Shown piece after piece: positions 34,277 to 45,693 of a stretch of 64,000 nucleotides of DNA. Position numbers and translations under genes: made by a program. The first letter of the stretch is position 1. The number at the start of each line of letters is the position of its first letter. The stretch covers positions 29,865,469 through 29,929,468 of the forward strand of contig BTRK01000005.1 in assembly GCA_036245805.1 (NCBI GenBank), in the 5' to 3' direction. This DNA is from Pristionchus mayeri. Taxonomy: Eukaryota; Nematoda; Chromadorea; Rhabditida; Neodiplogasteridae. The notes beneath the pieces are model-generated. The model was given only the letters and a program-made list of their open reading frames with translations, did not search any database and had not been told where the DNA came from.

Positions 34277-35498
34277 ATGACATCACTTCCCGATCCCTTT
34301 CTCCCCGACCCCAAGCAAGCGGACAAGATTCTGGCTAGAATCAAAGCAGCCAAGGAGAGGGAGCAGAAGATCTTCGCAGATGGGGTTGACCTCGAGAAGA
34401 CTGTGGAGTGTTCCTGCACTCGTTGTCCCCCTAGAGATCTCGAGGAAAAGCACGATTACTGCTGCAAATCGCTGTTTCTCTACCCTCTTCTCAAGAAAGG
34501 AAATCTCTTCAAGGAGGGATTGCTGGATAAGCTGAAGGACCACGGTAGGAAAGCCTGCATTACGCAGGATCAATACTTCAAGGAGTACCTGCTCACAGAA
34601 GCGGTTAGTTACTATACTTCCTATTGTTGATAACTTTCATCTCAATCACTCACTTGAGGGTACGGAAGCTGCAGTTGCCCTCTACGGCTATGCGAGTGGA
34701 CATGTGGCCATCGATGCGAATCAGTGAGTTCCCCTTTCCAACAATCGTTTACTCTATTGAAAGGCTATTGTATCCGGAATACACTACAGTACGTGCTAAT
34801 CGCCTTGGTCATGTGCGTGCGCGGCGCTGCGCGGCGGAGCGCGGCTTGCGCGGATTGATTTTGCGTAAAGAATATTGCTTTTCACGATTCGAACCTATTA
34901 TTTTCGAATTCTCCGTAAAATTTCACATCGGAAGGACTATTCATTCATATTTTTAGAGAAAGAAATCAATATTTTGAATTCTGTAATGCTGCAACCTACA
35001 GTAATCCCAGTTTGCGATACTGTCGCTATCGTAAAGTGAGATTACGATAGGGTGCAGAAATTCCGCATTCAAAATATTGATTTATAAATATAAATATATC
35101 TTTAAAAATATGAATGAATACTCCTTTCGATGGGAAATTTTACGGAGAATTCGAAAGTAATAGGTTCGAATCGTGAAAAATAATATTCATCCCGCAAAAT
35201 CAATCCGCGTAAGCCGCACGCCGCCGCGCAGCGCGGCGCACGCACATGGTCAAGGCGATTAGCACGTACTGTATATCAATCAAATAGATACCATGGATAG
35301 AAAGAATGAAACTTACTATTGAGGGCGAGAAGACACGGGTGCTATCGAGTGATAGTGGCCTCTCTTCTCGGACCACTCGGACGAGGACAGAGAGTTCGAC
35401 TCCCCGCTTGTGTCATCGATGCCGTCCGGAAGAAATGGCCAAGTGCCGATGGACATTACACCGGCTTCAAGCCATCTGCGCTATTCGATGAAGAATAG
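34277..35498 (+). CDS. P2X7 intracellular (ballast)-domain-like protein
   Basis: Three exons, 34277-34603, 34659-34723 and 35324-35498, give 188 residues. Cysteines VECSCTRCPP and HDYCCKS, then a C-terminal block RLPACVIDAVRKKWPSADG with a final YTGFKPS, match the layout of the zinc-binding cytoplasmic ballast domain of P2X7 receptors. That domain also exists alone in many invertebrates and near transposons. No membrane helix or P2X channel domain is present. The ATG follows CTCTAG, a possible trans-splice acceptor. Acceptors in this gene end TTGAG, as in the next gene. Intron 2 carries a TA-flanked MITE. The THAP/transposase gene begins 127 bp downstream on the same strand, so the pair may be one mobile or operonic unit. 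Function unknown; protein or nucleic-acid binding is a guess. Confidence 0.65.
34787..35271. mobile_element. TA-flanked MITE with GC-rich arms
   Basis: Termini CAGTACGTGCTAATCGCC and GGCGATTAGCACGTACTG lie between TA dinucleotides (34785-34786, 35272-35273). Arms of about 200 bp start with a GC-rich block (GTGCGCGGCGCTGCGCGGCG) and become AT-rich. It lies wholly within intron 2 of the P2X7-domain gene and has no coding capacity. CAGT ends with a TA duplication point to the Tc1/mariner group. Confidence 0.85.
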
Positions 35499-35625
35499 CT
35501 ATGTCATGGACTAAATGATAAAGTATTTGTATAACCACAAGCTAGTATTGCTAATTGAAATGTAATATTCATGTGCAAACTATCGTCGATACTATATCGT
35601 CTGCTAATGTAATCCTCCCTATCAG

Positions 35626-38398
35626 ATGCAACGACGAGCTTGCGTCGTGTGCCATCAGAGGAAATTCCAGAAAGAGATGCACGCATTTACGGAAAATGAG
35701 AAGAAACGGACAACGTGGATAAACGCTGTCCGTTCAACCCCAGAAGGAAGAAGATCTCTCATGGCAGTGGTGAATGCATCCAAGTGTCCCTATCTCTGTG
35801 CAAGTCACTTCTCCCCCTCTGACTACACATACTCGGCAACTGCTACCGTACTTCGACCTGATGCTGTCCCTTCCTTTGTGGTGAGTAATATACACAATTA
35901 AACGGGAGAAAATATATTTATCTATCTCATACAACGGAAACAGAGGCCTTTAGGAGACGACTGCTCCATCTACAGTATCCCAACCATCTATCGTACTCCC
36001 TCCTACCTGTTCCCCTCTTCTCTCGCCCTTCCCCTCTTCATCTTCCTTCGTCTTTCCTCGCCCTCGTCCTCTTCAATCCTCTCTTCCGTCTTACGTCCGT
36101 CCTCCTCCACTCCTAACTCTATCTCCTCTTCTCTGCTGCGTCTGCTGTTGCCGACCTGAACAGGTATTCATTAATTATCATTACTGCATTCCATCTCGCA
36201 CTAAACTAACTCAAATTAGATTATTAAAAAAATGAGGTATTTTTGATAACTACTTGAAGGCTCGAGATATGAACGAAAGCTCCGAATGGACTCCTCCTAC
36301 CCCTGCCACTCCCCGCATCGAAAGTGTCCCTCTATCGAACTACATGATAGTGTCGAAGGAGTCATTGACCTCCCTCCTCCTAGAGTGTCCCAAGTGCGAA
36401 CAGGGACAATGTCATCTATCCTTCCACATGGTAGGACTCGCGGCATCATGCACGAGGGAGTGCAACAGATGTGATTTCACTGCCACATGGCATAGTAGCC
36501 CCGTCTTGAAGACATCTAAAGCCTCGAATAAGGAGAAACTGCCTAAGATCAATGTAGATTTCGTCTCAGGAGCTATACTATCGGCAGTTGGAGGCACGGT
36601 CAGTATTTCCTATACGCTAACGCTTCAATAAGTATTCATTGAAGAAACTGAGGCTTCTTCTCATGATGAGTGGAGTGACTCCCCTCTCTACCACTTCATT
36701 CCACCGTTTGAAGAAGTTCTACGTTAGTCCTGCAGTGGATGAATTATTCTTCAAGAAACAAGGAGAACTAATCGATGAACTCCGGAAGAGAGTTGCCAAG
36801 GTTCGATTAGAATACTTTTAATAATAGAAAGGGAATTGAAGGGAGAAAAGATACATATTTGTGGAGACGGCTCATTCGATTCGCGCGGTTATTCGGCGGC
36901 CTACTGCCGTTACTTCCTACTGAATGCAGAGACGGGAGAAGCAATTCACTATGTGCTAATCCACAAGAGTGAAACAGGAAGCTCAGCTAAAATGGAGGTG
37001 TGTTTGTCACATTTCGAACCAATAGGTGAACAAAATGTTAGGTGGCTGCACTGGAGCAAGGGCTACGGGAGCTCTCTCTCATGATTGGAGGATCGAAGGG
37101 AATTGCAAGTGTAGTGACGGATAGACACTCTGCTGTGGCCAAGATGATGAAGGAGAAGTACCCAGGGATCAAACACTTCTATGATCCCTGGCACTTCTTC
37201 AGAAATATCACTATGACTCTTCTCACAGTGAGTTCGGTAGATATGGCAATGGAAGAGAATCAGTGTCATTCTAGGTATGCAAGGCCAAGTATATGGAATC
37301 GGTTAGATTTTGGGTAAAACCAATCATAAACCGATGCTATGATGCCGTGATAAGTGCTCAAGGCAATGGGGAGTTGGCACAGGAGAAGTTCAGGGCCATT
37401 CTCCTCTGCATTCAGGGCAAACACAGATTCGATCAAGTGTGATATTAGAAAAAAAACAGCATGGGCGAAGTATTCGTGAATTATTCTAGGATCCCTCGTT
37501 CAAGCTCATCAACGAGTGTGGCCACACGTCCTCGTACAATCCAGAATATTATATCAAGACTAAAAGGATCATAGATAGGCTAGAGGAACAGGTATTATCA
37601 TATCTAACCCCCTCCCATTATCACTCTCTCGCAATAAATACATATAGATATTCACCAGCAAGAATATCGAGGATATCGCATCTGTCTCATGGATTCTGCA
37701 GACATCTCCTTGTGAGAGCATAAACGCTCTCGCTTGGAGATACGCGCCGAAGGATTATTTTTACGTCAGGTATTTAGTCTTCTAAGGTAAATATTGAAAC
37801 CATTAAATAGATCTGGACACGAAATGCGCACTCGATTAACTATACTGCACTGGAATCATCTCAAACAGGGTGTGATTGACGGAACGAGACCAGTGGTAGG
37901 AGAGCAATTCTAATAACCTGCACTAAATGTTTCTTTCATGTGGGAAAAAAATCATACACCAATCCGTCCCATAAAAACAAAGTGTGGAGGAAAGTGAGGA
38001 AAGATGCTACCCACACTTGGAGGACTGACGTCAAGAATCTCACGTACCTGGTTCGGATTGTGATATAAAAAAACGCGCCTACACTCCTACCCTAGGTACG
38101 AGGAAGGATGATCGAGAGCCCAGAGACTACGGAGAAGAAAAGAAAAATTGCTCTCGCCGAACAAAAGGTAAACAAGGAGAGGTAATCAATTTACGAACCA
38201 TTTTTAATTAAGAAGTTGTGGGAGACACTCACCCGTCCTCTTCGTCCTCATGGAGTCGACAGCAACTTGGAGGAGGAGGCGCCCGAGAACGACGACGAGG
38301 GCGAGGACGACGCCCTCCTCCCCCCTCCTCTTCCTCATCTCCCTCTCCTCAATTCGATGGCAGACGAGGCCCTAGGATATATGACTGATGAGGAGTAG
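35626..38398 (+). CDS. THAP-domain, Kolobok-like DDE transposase
   Basis: Exons: 35626-35880, 35954-36163, 36260-36598, 36645-36800, 36842-36997, 37042-37227, 37275-37436, 37490-37591, 37648-37769, 37811-37895, about 37950-38050, 38096-38167, 38213-38398 (about 700 residues). Residues 1-85 form a THAP zinc finger: CVVCHQR, CASH and AVPSF. A Pro/Ser-rich linker and a four-cysteine block (CPKCEQGQC, CNRC) follow. The core has the pattern GDGSFDSRGYSA, VVTDRHSAV...DPWH and CESINALAWRYAPK, which I take as the D, D and E of Kolobok-type transposases. These cut and paste at TTAA. The C-terminus is acidic. I found no terminal inverted repeats. The join 37895/37950 lacks an AG acceptor in phase, so the copy is probably damaged there. 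It could also be a domesticated gene. Confidence 0.68.
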
Positions 38399-38399
38399 T

Positions 38400-38405
38400 A
38401 ATAAA
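38400..38405 (+). terminator. Polyadenylation signal of the transposase gene
   Basis: AATAAA begins two bases after the TAG stop, followed by an A-rich run. It is very close to the stop but is the only clear signal nearby. Confidence 0.35.
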
Positions 38406-39449
38406 AAAAGTTTATCACTGCTACGGACTGATATTTATTGCTTTGATTAATTTTCTAGCGTAATATGTTCGTATATTTTTAATATTTCTATCTAAATTGT
38501 TATTTGAATATCCTTAACTTATTTTACGATAAATGAATTGAAAAGGTAATCATTCACAAATAAAACACGAGTAATATTTAAATATAGGCCGAAGAAAGAG
38601 AAAAGAACCTTTTTCGCGATGGCCTTTCACCATCGGAAGGGCCATGATCTTGGCCGGACGACGTTGGACGTAGTTCTAAAATACAAGAATGAAATTAATC
38701 GATACAGCAAAGTGGGAAGCAGCCAAACTAACTGACAGGTCTGGGAGAAGCGAAGGCAGCACCGTCCATGCCCATTTTTTATCATCGGTGATGACCGCTG
38801 ACCTGGCTTCAATGAATAATTAATTAAACGGTAGAAAAGAAAGAAAAAAATGAGCAATTAAGCAAGGTTGAAAGCAAAACATGTAAATAATAGATGGGCC
38901 AACGACGAAAAAGAAGAAGTAATTAAGACGACGCATTTAGGGAGAAATTGTGGCAATCGGGTCAAAAGTTAGTTGAAACAGAAGCAATTTAAATATTATC
39001 GACGTGGAATGAGTAGAATCACAGATAATCGCCCCAAAGAAGGAGATAGAACTCATGAATCCAACTGAAAGGAATGCGCGCGTGAAAGGGGTGGATGGGA
39101 AGAGATCACACAATCGATCGATTGAAGTAATATTGATTTTGAAATAACAGGATGAACTAGAGTACAGATATGCGTTTAGCAACAACGCAACACAATCAAA
39201 GCGAGCAAACGCAAAAAATAAGAAAAAAAAGAGAGACGCTCCGTAGCCAAGAGCCGCGTCGGGGACCGGTAATTGGTGTTACTTTCACTGTTTTTAGCAT
39301 GGCCTGTTTTTAGCACATTGACAGCCGGGGCATTTCGTGGTAGGATGAAATACGTTCAAATTTCCAGCTTTCGCTTTCATCCTCCTTTAAGGATTGCGAT
39401 GTAATCAATATTTATCGAAGCAAGTGGACGCATTACATTCACTCCATGT
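38406..39449. other. Intergenic region between the transposase gene and P450 no. 3
   Basis: AT-rich sequence between two converging genes. Open frames are short and lack motifs. I looked here for the far terminal repeat of the Kolobok-like element and did not find one. Confidence 0.4.
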
Positions 39450-42226
39450 TCAGTTTCTCGGCTCAATGTTGACGGTGAAATGTTTGACTGATCTTGCGAA
39501 TCCGTAATTGAATTCGACCGGTGGTGGCACCTGAAATTGTGCAATTTAAAGGTAGTGATTTTTCTGTTCACTTTTCCTGCTGGAGTGAAGTGGCAGTTCT
39601 GAACGAAGGTCGCGAACAAGACAAAGATCTCCATGCGAGCCAGCGTTTCTCCTTAAATAAGACTCTTTGGAATTTTTATTCAACCTCCACTTACCGAGAC
39701 ACGCGCGCTTTCCGATAGAGAATGGAGTGATTCTCGGGTCCTGTAAGTATAAGTTAAAAATCATATCCTACGTCTTTATAAAGAAACAGAAAGGATATAC
39801 ATACCTTGATGAATTTGCCTTCATCGTCGATGTGTCTCTCAGGGCAGAAGTAGTCGGGCCGCTCAAATTCTTTCGGGTCAGAATGCACCATTGAGAACTG
39901 AGGGAGAACTGTCGTCCCGGAGGCAATGCGGAAGCCTGAAGTGTGGGTTTGTCAGTTCAAAGAAGAGAAGTTGCCAAACATACCATCAATCTCGGTGTTT
40001 TGTGTGGTCTTGCGGAGAAAGTTGATGGGAAGAACGTTTCCAAGACGATAAATCTAGATGGAAACGTAACTGTTGTAATAGGATTTACTGGTTTCTTAGT
40101 GTTAACATATCCATTATTTCTTTGAAATAATTTAATCGACCTCTTGCAGGAAAGCGCACGTGTAATGCAATTGCTTGTGGTCGTCGTAGCGAATTCTCTG
40201 AAGAATTCCAATCGATCTTTGATCTCTCAATCGCTCTGACCCTCTCTCCGATGACGTCATCGACTTCCTTCTGCAGTTTCCTCAGCACCTCGGGGTGGTT
40301 CACCAACTCGAGACAACACATGCGAAGAAGGCCAACCGTCGTTTCAAATCCTGAAAAATTGATAGAATTTGCTTTTTTTATTTAGCTTGAAAATTTGTTT
40401 GTTAAATTATTTAGCCTAAAAGAAGATTATTTAGACCCGATTATATTCAAATCCCGTACCTGCTCCCCAAAGTGTCGCTGCGGAATTTCGTATCTGCTCG
40501 AAATGGAAGTTTCCTGAATTCAATTTCCGTTATGGTAACATTAATAGAGTCACATGTGTTATCATTCAATGAAATATAAACGCTGATTCGCAGGGTACCT
40601 TTCGGTTTTCCTGCCTCCTCATTCTTCTTCATCTCTCTGAGGAAGGCCTCGACGTACAAAGTGGGTTGATTGTCCGGGTTGAAGTTGTTCTCGGCTGTTT
40701 CGATGGCCTGCGAAAAGTTAATTGAAAATTTTCGTGATGTATCGTGAAATTTATTGATCAAACTTTAAAGTGTTGTGTATCATAAAATGACTCACGTCAA
40801 CGATCATAGCATCGCTCCTGTCCACTAGAGCCTGAAGTCGTTTCATCGGACTTCCAAGGAGGAAGTCGAACTTGCGAATGAATGGGAACATCTCGATAAA
40901 CATCATCAGAGGACCTCCAGAGAGTGGCGCCACCTGGAAAACACGTCCAAGTATGCATATTTCCTAGCATGTTCACTTTTATTTCACTGATTCACTGAAT
41001 TCATTGATTCCTGGTGACAAAATTAAACACTCTAAACCATCAAACAATTTAGAATTAATTTTTTTTAACAATTATGTACACGACGAGTAAATTTGAGCAT
41101 CGCTTACATCCAGGTGAATCTGCCTGAATTCCGGGACGATCTTGTTGTCGCTTTCGAGAGAAATTCCGAAAGTCACGTTCCACACCACGTTTCCGATCGC
41201 TTTCTGAACACAATTCTAATTTTTATATTTTTTCAGTAACTCTTTAGATAAATCAGGGTTTCAATTAGTGGAGAATCAGAATGCAGCTTAATTTCGCTAT
41301 TCGGACTATTCTGATAGGCGAAATCTTGTCCTCCTCGAAGCCTTGCCATAATGTTCTCCGTAACGTCCACCTCTTCACCTCCGGATTTTCTCCATCGATC
41401 GACGACTTCCAATGCGCAGTTATGAACCGTGTCCTGAAGATCGGTTTAAATTTAAACATTGATAATATTATTATTATTTCACAGATCAAGAAATGGACCT
41501 CGAGAGCGGCCGATCCAAATCCGACTTCGTGGAGACTTTTGAGGGCGAATTTTCGTTGTTCCTGCAACATTTTAATCATCCAACATTATATAAAAAACAT
41601 GTAATTGAGTTTAAAATGGAGGAAAGGAAACCTTGGCGATGTTGTTGTCCTCGAACACCAGTCCGTACAATCCGCCAGACATAATCTCCATCAACTGCTC
41701 CGGGTTTTTCTTTGCTAAAAAATGGATCTTTATCTCTCGCCTTAGTTCAGAATATATTGTTGATGGATGTGTCAACGAATGAAAATCTGATTTTCGTAAT
41801 TGAAAATCATACAAAGCTTAAATAATATCACCTAGATAGACGTCTCCACCACGTGTTCTTGGAGGAGCTAAAATATTGTGTGTTTGCTTGAATCTCAATG
41901 AAGAAACGCACTTCGTGATCACCGATGACGACCATGGGAAACGGTAGCCATGCCGTGAACACACGACCGTACTTGGTCTTCCAACCAAGGAGAACCTGAT
42001 ATCGATTGATGGAACACTTCGTATTTGAACTTGTTGCTCACATTGTCGAGATCCCATCGGAATGACAGCATGTTTCCAATGAGAGGAAGAGGAGGAGGAC
42101 CGGGAGGAAGACCTACCACGGACAATTATCCATTGAAAAAAGATATGGCTAATCACCTAGGAAGCGATTGATTCCAATGTGATAGACGAGAAAAGCAACG
42201 ATGATGAAAAGAAGAGCAACCAGCAT
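39450..42226 (-). pseudogene. Cytochrome P450 no. 3, frameshifted in exon 4
   Basis: Same 18-exon layout as P450 no. 2 on the opposite strand: 42226-42157, 42112-42042, 41995-41912, 41867-41832, 41714-41632, 41561-41499, 41433-41347, 41203-41108, 40933-40796, 40707-40599, 40513-40460, 40350-40241, 40197-40141, 40053-39984, 39935-39805, 39740-39695, 39651-39572, 39530-39450. Motifs are present: LPPGPPPLPLIGNM, AGFETT, EIYR, FCPERH, PFSIGKRACLG. Exon 4 has 36 bases instead of 43. The 7-base loss shifts the frame and runs into TAG at the exon end. The only in-frame rescue acceptor would leave a 25-base intron. All other exons are open, so inactivation is recent, allelic or an assembly error. The donor of intron 7 is GC, as in no. 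1. Confidence 0.85.
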
Positions 42227-42903
42227 TCTGAATGTAACATTTGCACGAATACTGCATGATTATTTTCTAATCTTAGAAAAAAACAAATTCAATTTGTACC
42301 GCGGTTAAATATTAGGTTGGTAAGAAAGTTCTGTCGCGTACTATTTTTCCATTTTTTCTTGACTGAATAAATTGTCTGGAAATTCAACTTAACTTAAGGT
42401 GAAGTGATCTATGTAGCATACGATAACAGGTTTAAGTCGATTATATTTCGCATATAAAGCGAGTAAATAAATAAAATCTCAAAAATTCTGAAAATGAGGA
42501 TTTTGTGGTGTAATATTTTGAACTTAGCCGTTTCAATAAGAGCTACCAATTGCTTCTACTGCTTTGAAGGGTGATAACACTAGAGTTGTACATCCATATT
42601 ATCACATAGCATCCGGCATTCGATATGTGTGGGAAGCTGCAGATTGCAAAAAAGGCTGATTTCAAAGAACAATTTTCGGATTCATCATTTGAAAAAATGT
42701 AGCTTACGAACAGTTAGGTGCACCGCTTTCCTATTTAGGATAAACACTAGGGATGACAATTCAAGGATGAGAGGGAGCGCTCCCTCTCGATTCTCCTCAG
42801 CATGCAAATCGCATCATTCCTTGGAGGAGGACGAGAGAGAGCGGTCATCCTCCTTCAAGGATGGCGATCCTTGAGGGAGGATTGTGGGTTAAAATGTGCT
42901 TAA

Positions 42904-43267
42904 AGAAGGACTGTCAGCAAAGTTGCAATTTTGACGTTGTCATAACCATGGCCGACCTTTGTACAACCATAAGAGATTCTGAAAATTTCAAATGCTATCT
43001 CTATTTTGAACCGAGTTATCATTAGTTGGCAGAATGCCAAGGAGGGCTTGAAGGGAAGGGACGTGCGGGAATTCAAATATCTAGAAGATTTTTCAAAAAC
43101 TGGTGGGATTCGAACCCGCAACCTTCCGATTACGCGGCGACTGCTTTACCACTGAGCTATGCGACTGACCTTTGGTTATCCTCTTAGCTCGCGTTATGAT
43201 CGTTGGATGATTGTCTAGGTCATGGTTATGACAGCGTCAAAAATTGAACTTTGCTGACACTCCTTCT
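42904..43267. mobile_element. TTAA-flanked MITE (piggyBac type) with tRNA-like core
   Basis: Terminal inverted repeats of about 50 bp (AGAAGGACTGTCAGCAAAG and CTTTGCTGACACTCCTTCT) lie between TTAA (42900-42903) and TTAA (43268-43271). Copy 1 of the host element has a single TTAA at the same position (19856-19859), which proves the insertion and its four-base target duplication. TTAA targets are used by piggyBac and Kolobok transposases. A tRNA-like sequence lies inside. Confidence 0.85.
43101..43169 (-). other. tRNA-like sequence within the TTAA MITE
   Basis: The minus strand reads a D-arm/A-box (TAGCTCAGTGGTAAAGC) and a T-arm/B-box (GGTTCGAATCCC) at tRNA spacing. The anticodon loop could be CGCGTAA (CGT, Thr), but the anticodon and acceptor stems pair poorly. 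More likely a tRNA pseudogene or SINE-like head captured by the element than a working tRNA. Confidence 0.4.
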
Positions 43268-44435
43268 TTAACGTTGATCAAAACATTCGAAATTTTGGGA
43301 TTTGCGTAACACCAACGAGTGCAACGTGATTAGAGCAGTTTAGATAGATTTCTGTTACCTGACGTTCCCAGACGATTCTGATGAAAGCATGATTGTTTTA
43401 CCTATTATTGCTATTTCTGTGTCTCAAATCTGGTATGCTGCATCCTGTGCCATCGAGTAGAGTACATCAGAAGTATTAGGGTTATCTCAGAAATACTAGG
43501 GCTATCAACAGGTAGTCGAAACAATACGGCAGTTAGTCACTTTACCACTTCGTTCCTCTCATTCCCCTAACTTCTTGCTAAAAGAGATGCGATGAGACCT
43601 TACAATGTATAAAATTCCATTCCCAGAACAGAGTAAGTGCAATTCAATATGTTTGATTGAGAACCAGCATGAAAGCACGCTAGAATGAGAAACGGGCATT
43701 CAAAAGTCCCATCGGTGACCCCACGAGTATAGGAAATCAATGTAAAGTGACCTAATTTCATTGTTCTCGTTATGATTATGCAAATCCTCAAGTTTAATGT
43801 CTTTTTTGCCAACTCAAAGCACTGTTTCATTTCCAATCCTCCTTCAAGGATCGCCATCCTTGAAGGAGGATCGCGGCTCTCTCCCATTCTCCCCCAAGGA
43901 ATAATGAGGCGATTTGCATCAGCCACCCTCCCTTGTCCCTTGAATCATTGAATTGTCATCCCTAGTAAACACTAATCATGCCGAGTACTTCATCACTCTC
44001 TACAACTGAGCTTACTGGATCAATCGCTAAATCTTCAGGGATGAGAAATGCTTAACAACAAAATTCAATTCAGTGAAATTTTCATAATTAGCGCTGATCC
44101 CAAGTAGGCATAATGGGTATTTCTTATTGTTAGGCAATATAAAACATGCCCACGTGTCGCACTCTACAACGGCATGATAGTTATACCCATATCTCATTTC
44201 TTCTTTCAACTATGAGCAAATAAAAAATGGGGTTGGTCATAAATTTCGCTGAATTTGGCAATCGACTATGCCAGAATTTGTAATTGGAGAATACTGTGAT
44301 TACGTTTTCTCAAAAGAGTAACCAAGCACTATTAGACTACTGAAGATCGTATGAAGAATTATCAACTTTGAAGGGCAGGATAAACCAAAATGTAAAATAC
44401 GAGAAACGCGACAGAACTTTCTTACCAACCTAATA

Positions 44436-45693
44436 TAAATACGAAATCAGGGAGATTGGAACAGGGAAAGGGAATATAAGAAGATTCAGATAAAATGTAA
44501 TGGATGATGTTTTGTAAAACATCCTGAAAATAGGCCAGAGTACCAGAACGCACTTCACCACGATCTTCTTTATACCTATCTGCGATCATGCTATCGCCCA
44601 AAGAAATTGAAGATATCATGATTCGACTATACACAGTGACATCTAGAGACACCGTCCATAGGGATGAGATGGCGAGTGAGCATGCGAGATGAGGAGTGCA
44701 CGTATACAGCGAGAGTCGAGCAGACAAAAGGCACCGTTTGGGCACCCTTTGAGAATTGCCAGTTTCGTAGCATTTTCGAGAAAGCTGTCCAACATCAAGA
44801 AGAATAATCCTAGCATCTTTGGTGAACGATAGACTGCCATGTCTGCCATGTCTGCAGGGTTAAAATAACCAAGAGAACACACGATAGACCGCATGTACAG
44901 AGCTGACTATCACTTGCTGTTTCCGTGTAGAGAAGAGACACCGAATAGGCACTGCGCATAACAAGCGCGGAGATTTCTTTGTATGCGCGAAAATTTCTTT
45001 TTCGTGCACAATTGCCCTATGAAAGTGGAGTCTAGTAGAGTACGGTGAGGAAGAGTTGCTTCCTTATCCTCGAGAGAGCATTAGGAATGAATAGACGGTG
45101 ATTCGTGCCAATTGTGCTTTATTGCGCCGCTCCACAATGGGTAAATTAGAGCACAAACATATCAACGAATGGGAGATTTTTTTCTAAATTTTCCAAACCC
45201 AAAAAACAGTGTATTTCTACCAGTTTAAGTTTTCTTTTTGTCTTGATATCTTGATAATCCACAAATGCTGGTCAAATAAATATATCTTTATCATGTTTCT
45301 CTTTGCCAATATAGCAGAGTATTAATTGAAATATACATTGAATGCAACTCTATCATTCGTCTATTGCATGTTGATGCCCGTTTCAATCCGGGTTAGTGTG
45401 AGAGCGAGAGACTGTGGGGACTTTGGTGTAAGGGGAAGTATGCTGAGGTTACGGTAGGAGTTTGTGTGTGGTCATCACCGGAACGATAAATTGCTCGCTT
45501 TGCGTACTAAGTCTCGGTAAGAAAAGCACCGCAGATTCACTGGGTCTACTGGAGGACAATTGGTGGCATACACAAATATCATGTACAGGGAAATAAGTCA
45601 GTATGAGATCAAGGCATATTATCGAGTGTGTCTGTGGTGAGTACTGTAAGGGCGTGGTGTGTAAGGGCGAGGTTTCGGAAACGTCGCCGTCGC
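44436..45693. other. Intergenic region downstream of the HAD gene
   Basis: No supported gene. Minus-strand open frames at 44422-44894 show no domain. It probably includes the 3' UTR of the HAD gene, but no convincing polyadenylation signal was found close to its stop. Confidence 0.4.

Larger units (their letters stand above)
42750..43962. mobile_element. MITE family A, copy 2, inside the mariner-like remnant
   Basis: It has the same termini as copy 1 (GGGATGACAATTCAA and TTGAATTGTCATCCC) and lies between TA dinucleotides (42748-42749, 43963-43964). The length of 1213 bp is 845 bp without a 368-bp insertion (element plus one TTAA), matching the 846 bp of copy 1. The two copies are similar along their whole length. 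Confidence 0.88.
42312..44433. mobile_element. Mariner-like element remnant (outermost of three nested elements)
   Basis: TTAGGTTGGTAAGAAAGTTC at 42312 and its complement ending CCAACCTAA at 44433 lie between TA dinucleotides (42310-42311, 44434-44435). The 28-bp terminal repeats resemble those of mariner elements. Without the inner insertion (42750-43962 plus a TA) about 0.9 kb remains. I see no transposase in it, so it is a deletion derivative. It lies 86 bp upstream of the P450 no. 3 start. Confidence 0.8.

Noticed and set aside
33500..39400. Terminal inverted repeats bounding the Kolobok-like gene pair
   Set aside because: I compared sequences next to several TTAA sites on both sides and found no convincing inverted match, so no element borders are annotated.
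41818..42156. In-frame rescue of P450 no. 3 by using the TTCAAG acceptor
   Set aside because: It would restore phase, but the intron would be 25 bases, shorter than any other here, and the new residues do not match the conserved helix.
43600..43926. Minus-strand open frame shared with 20228-20476
   Set aside because: It is shared because both lie in copies of the same MITE; the composition is not coding-like and no transposase motif is present.
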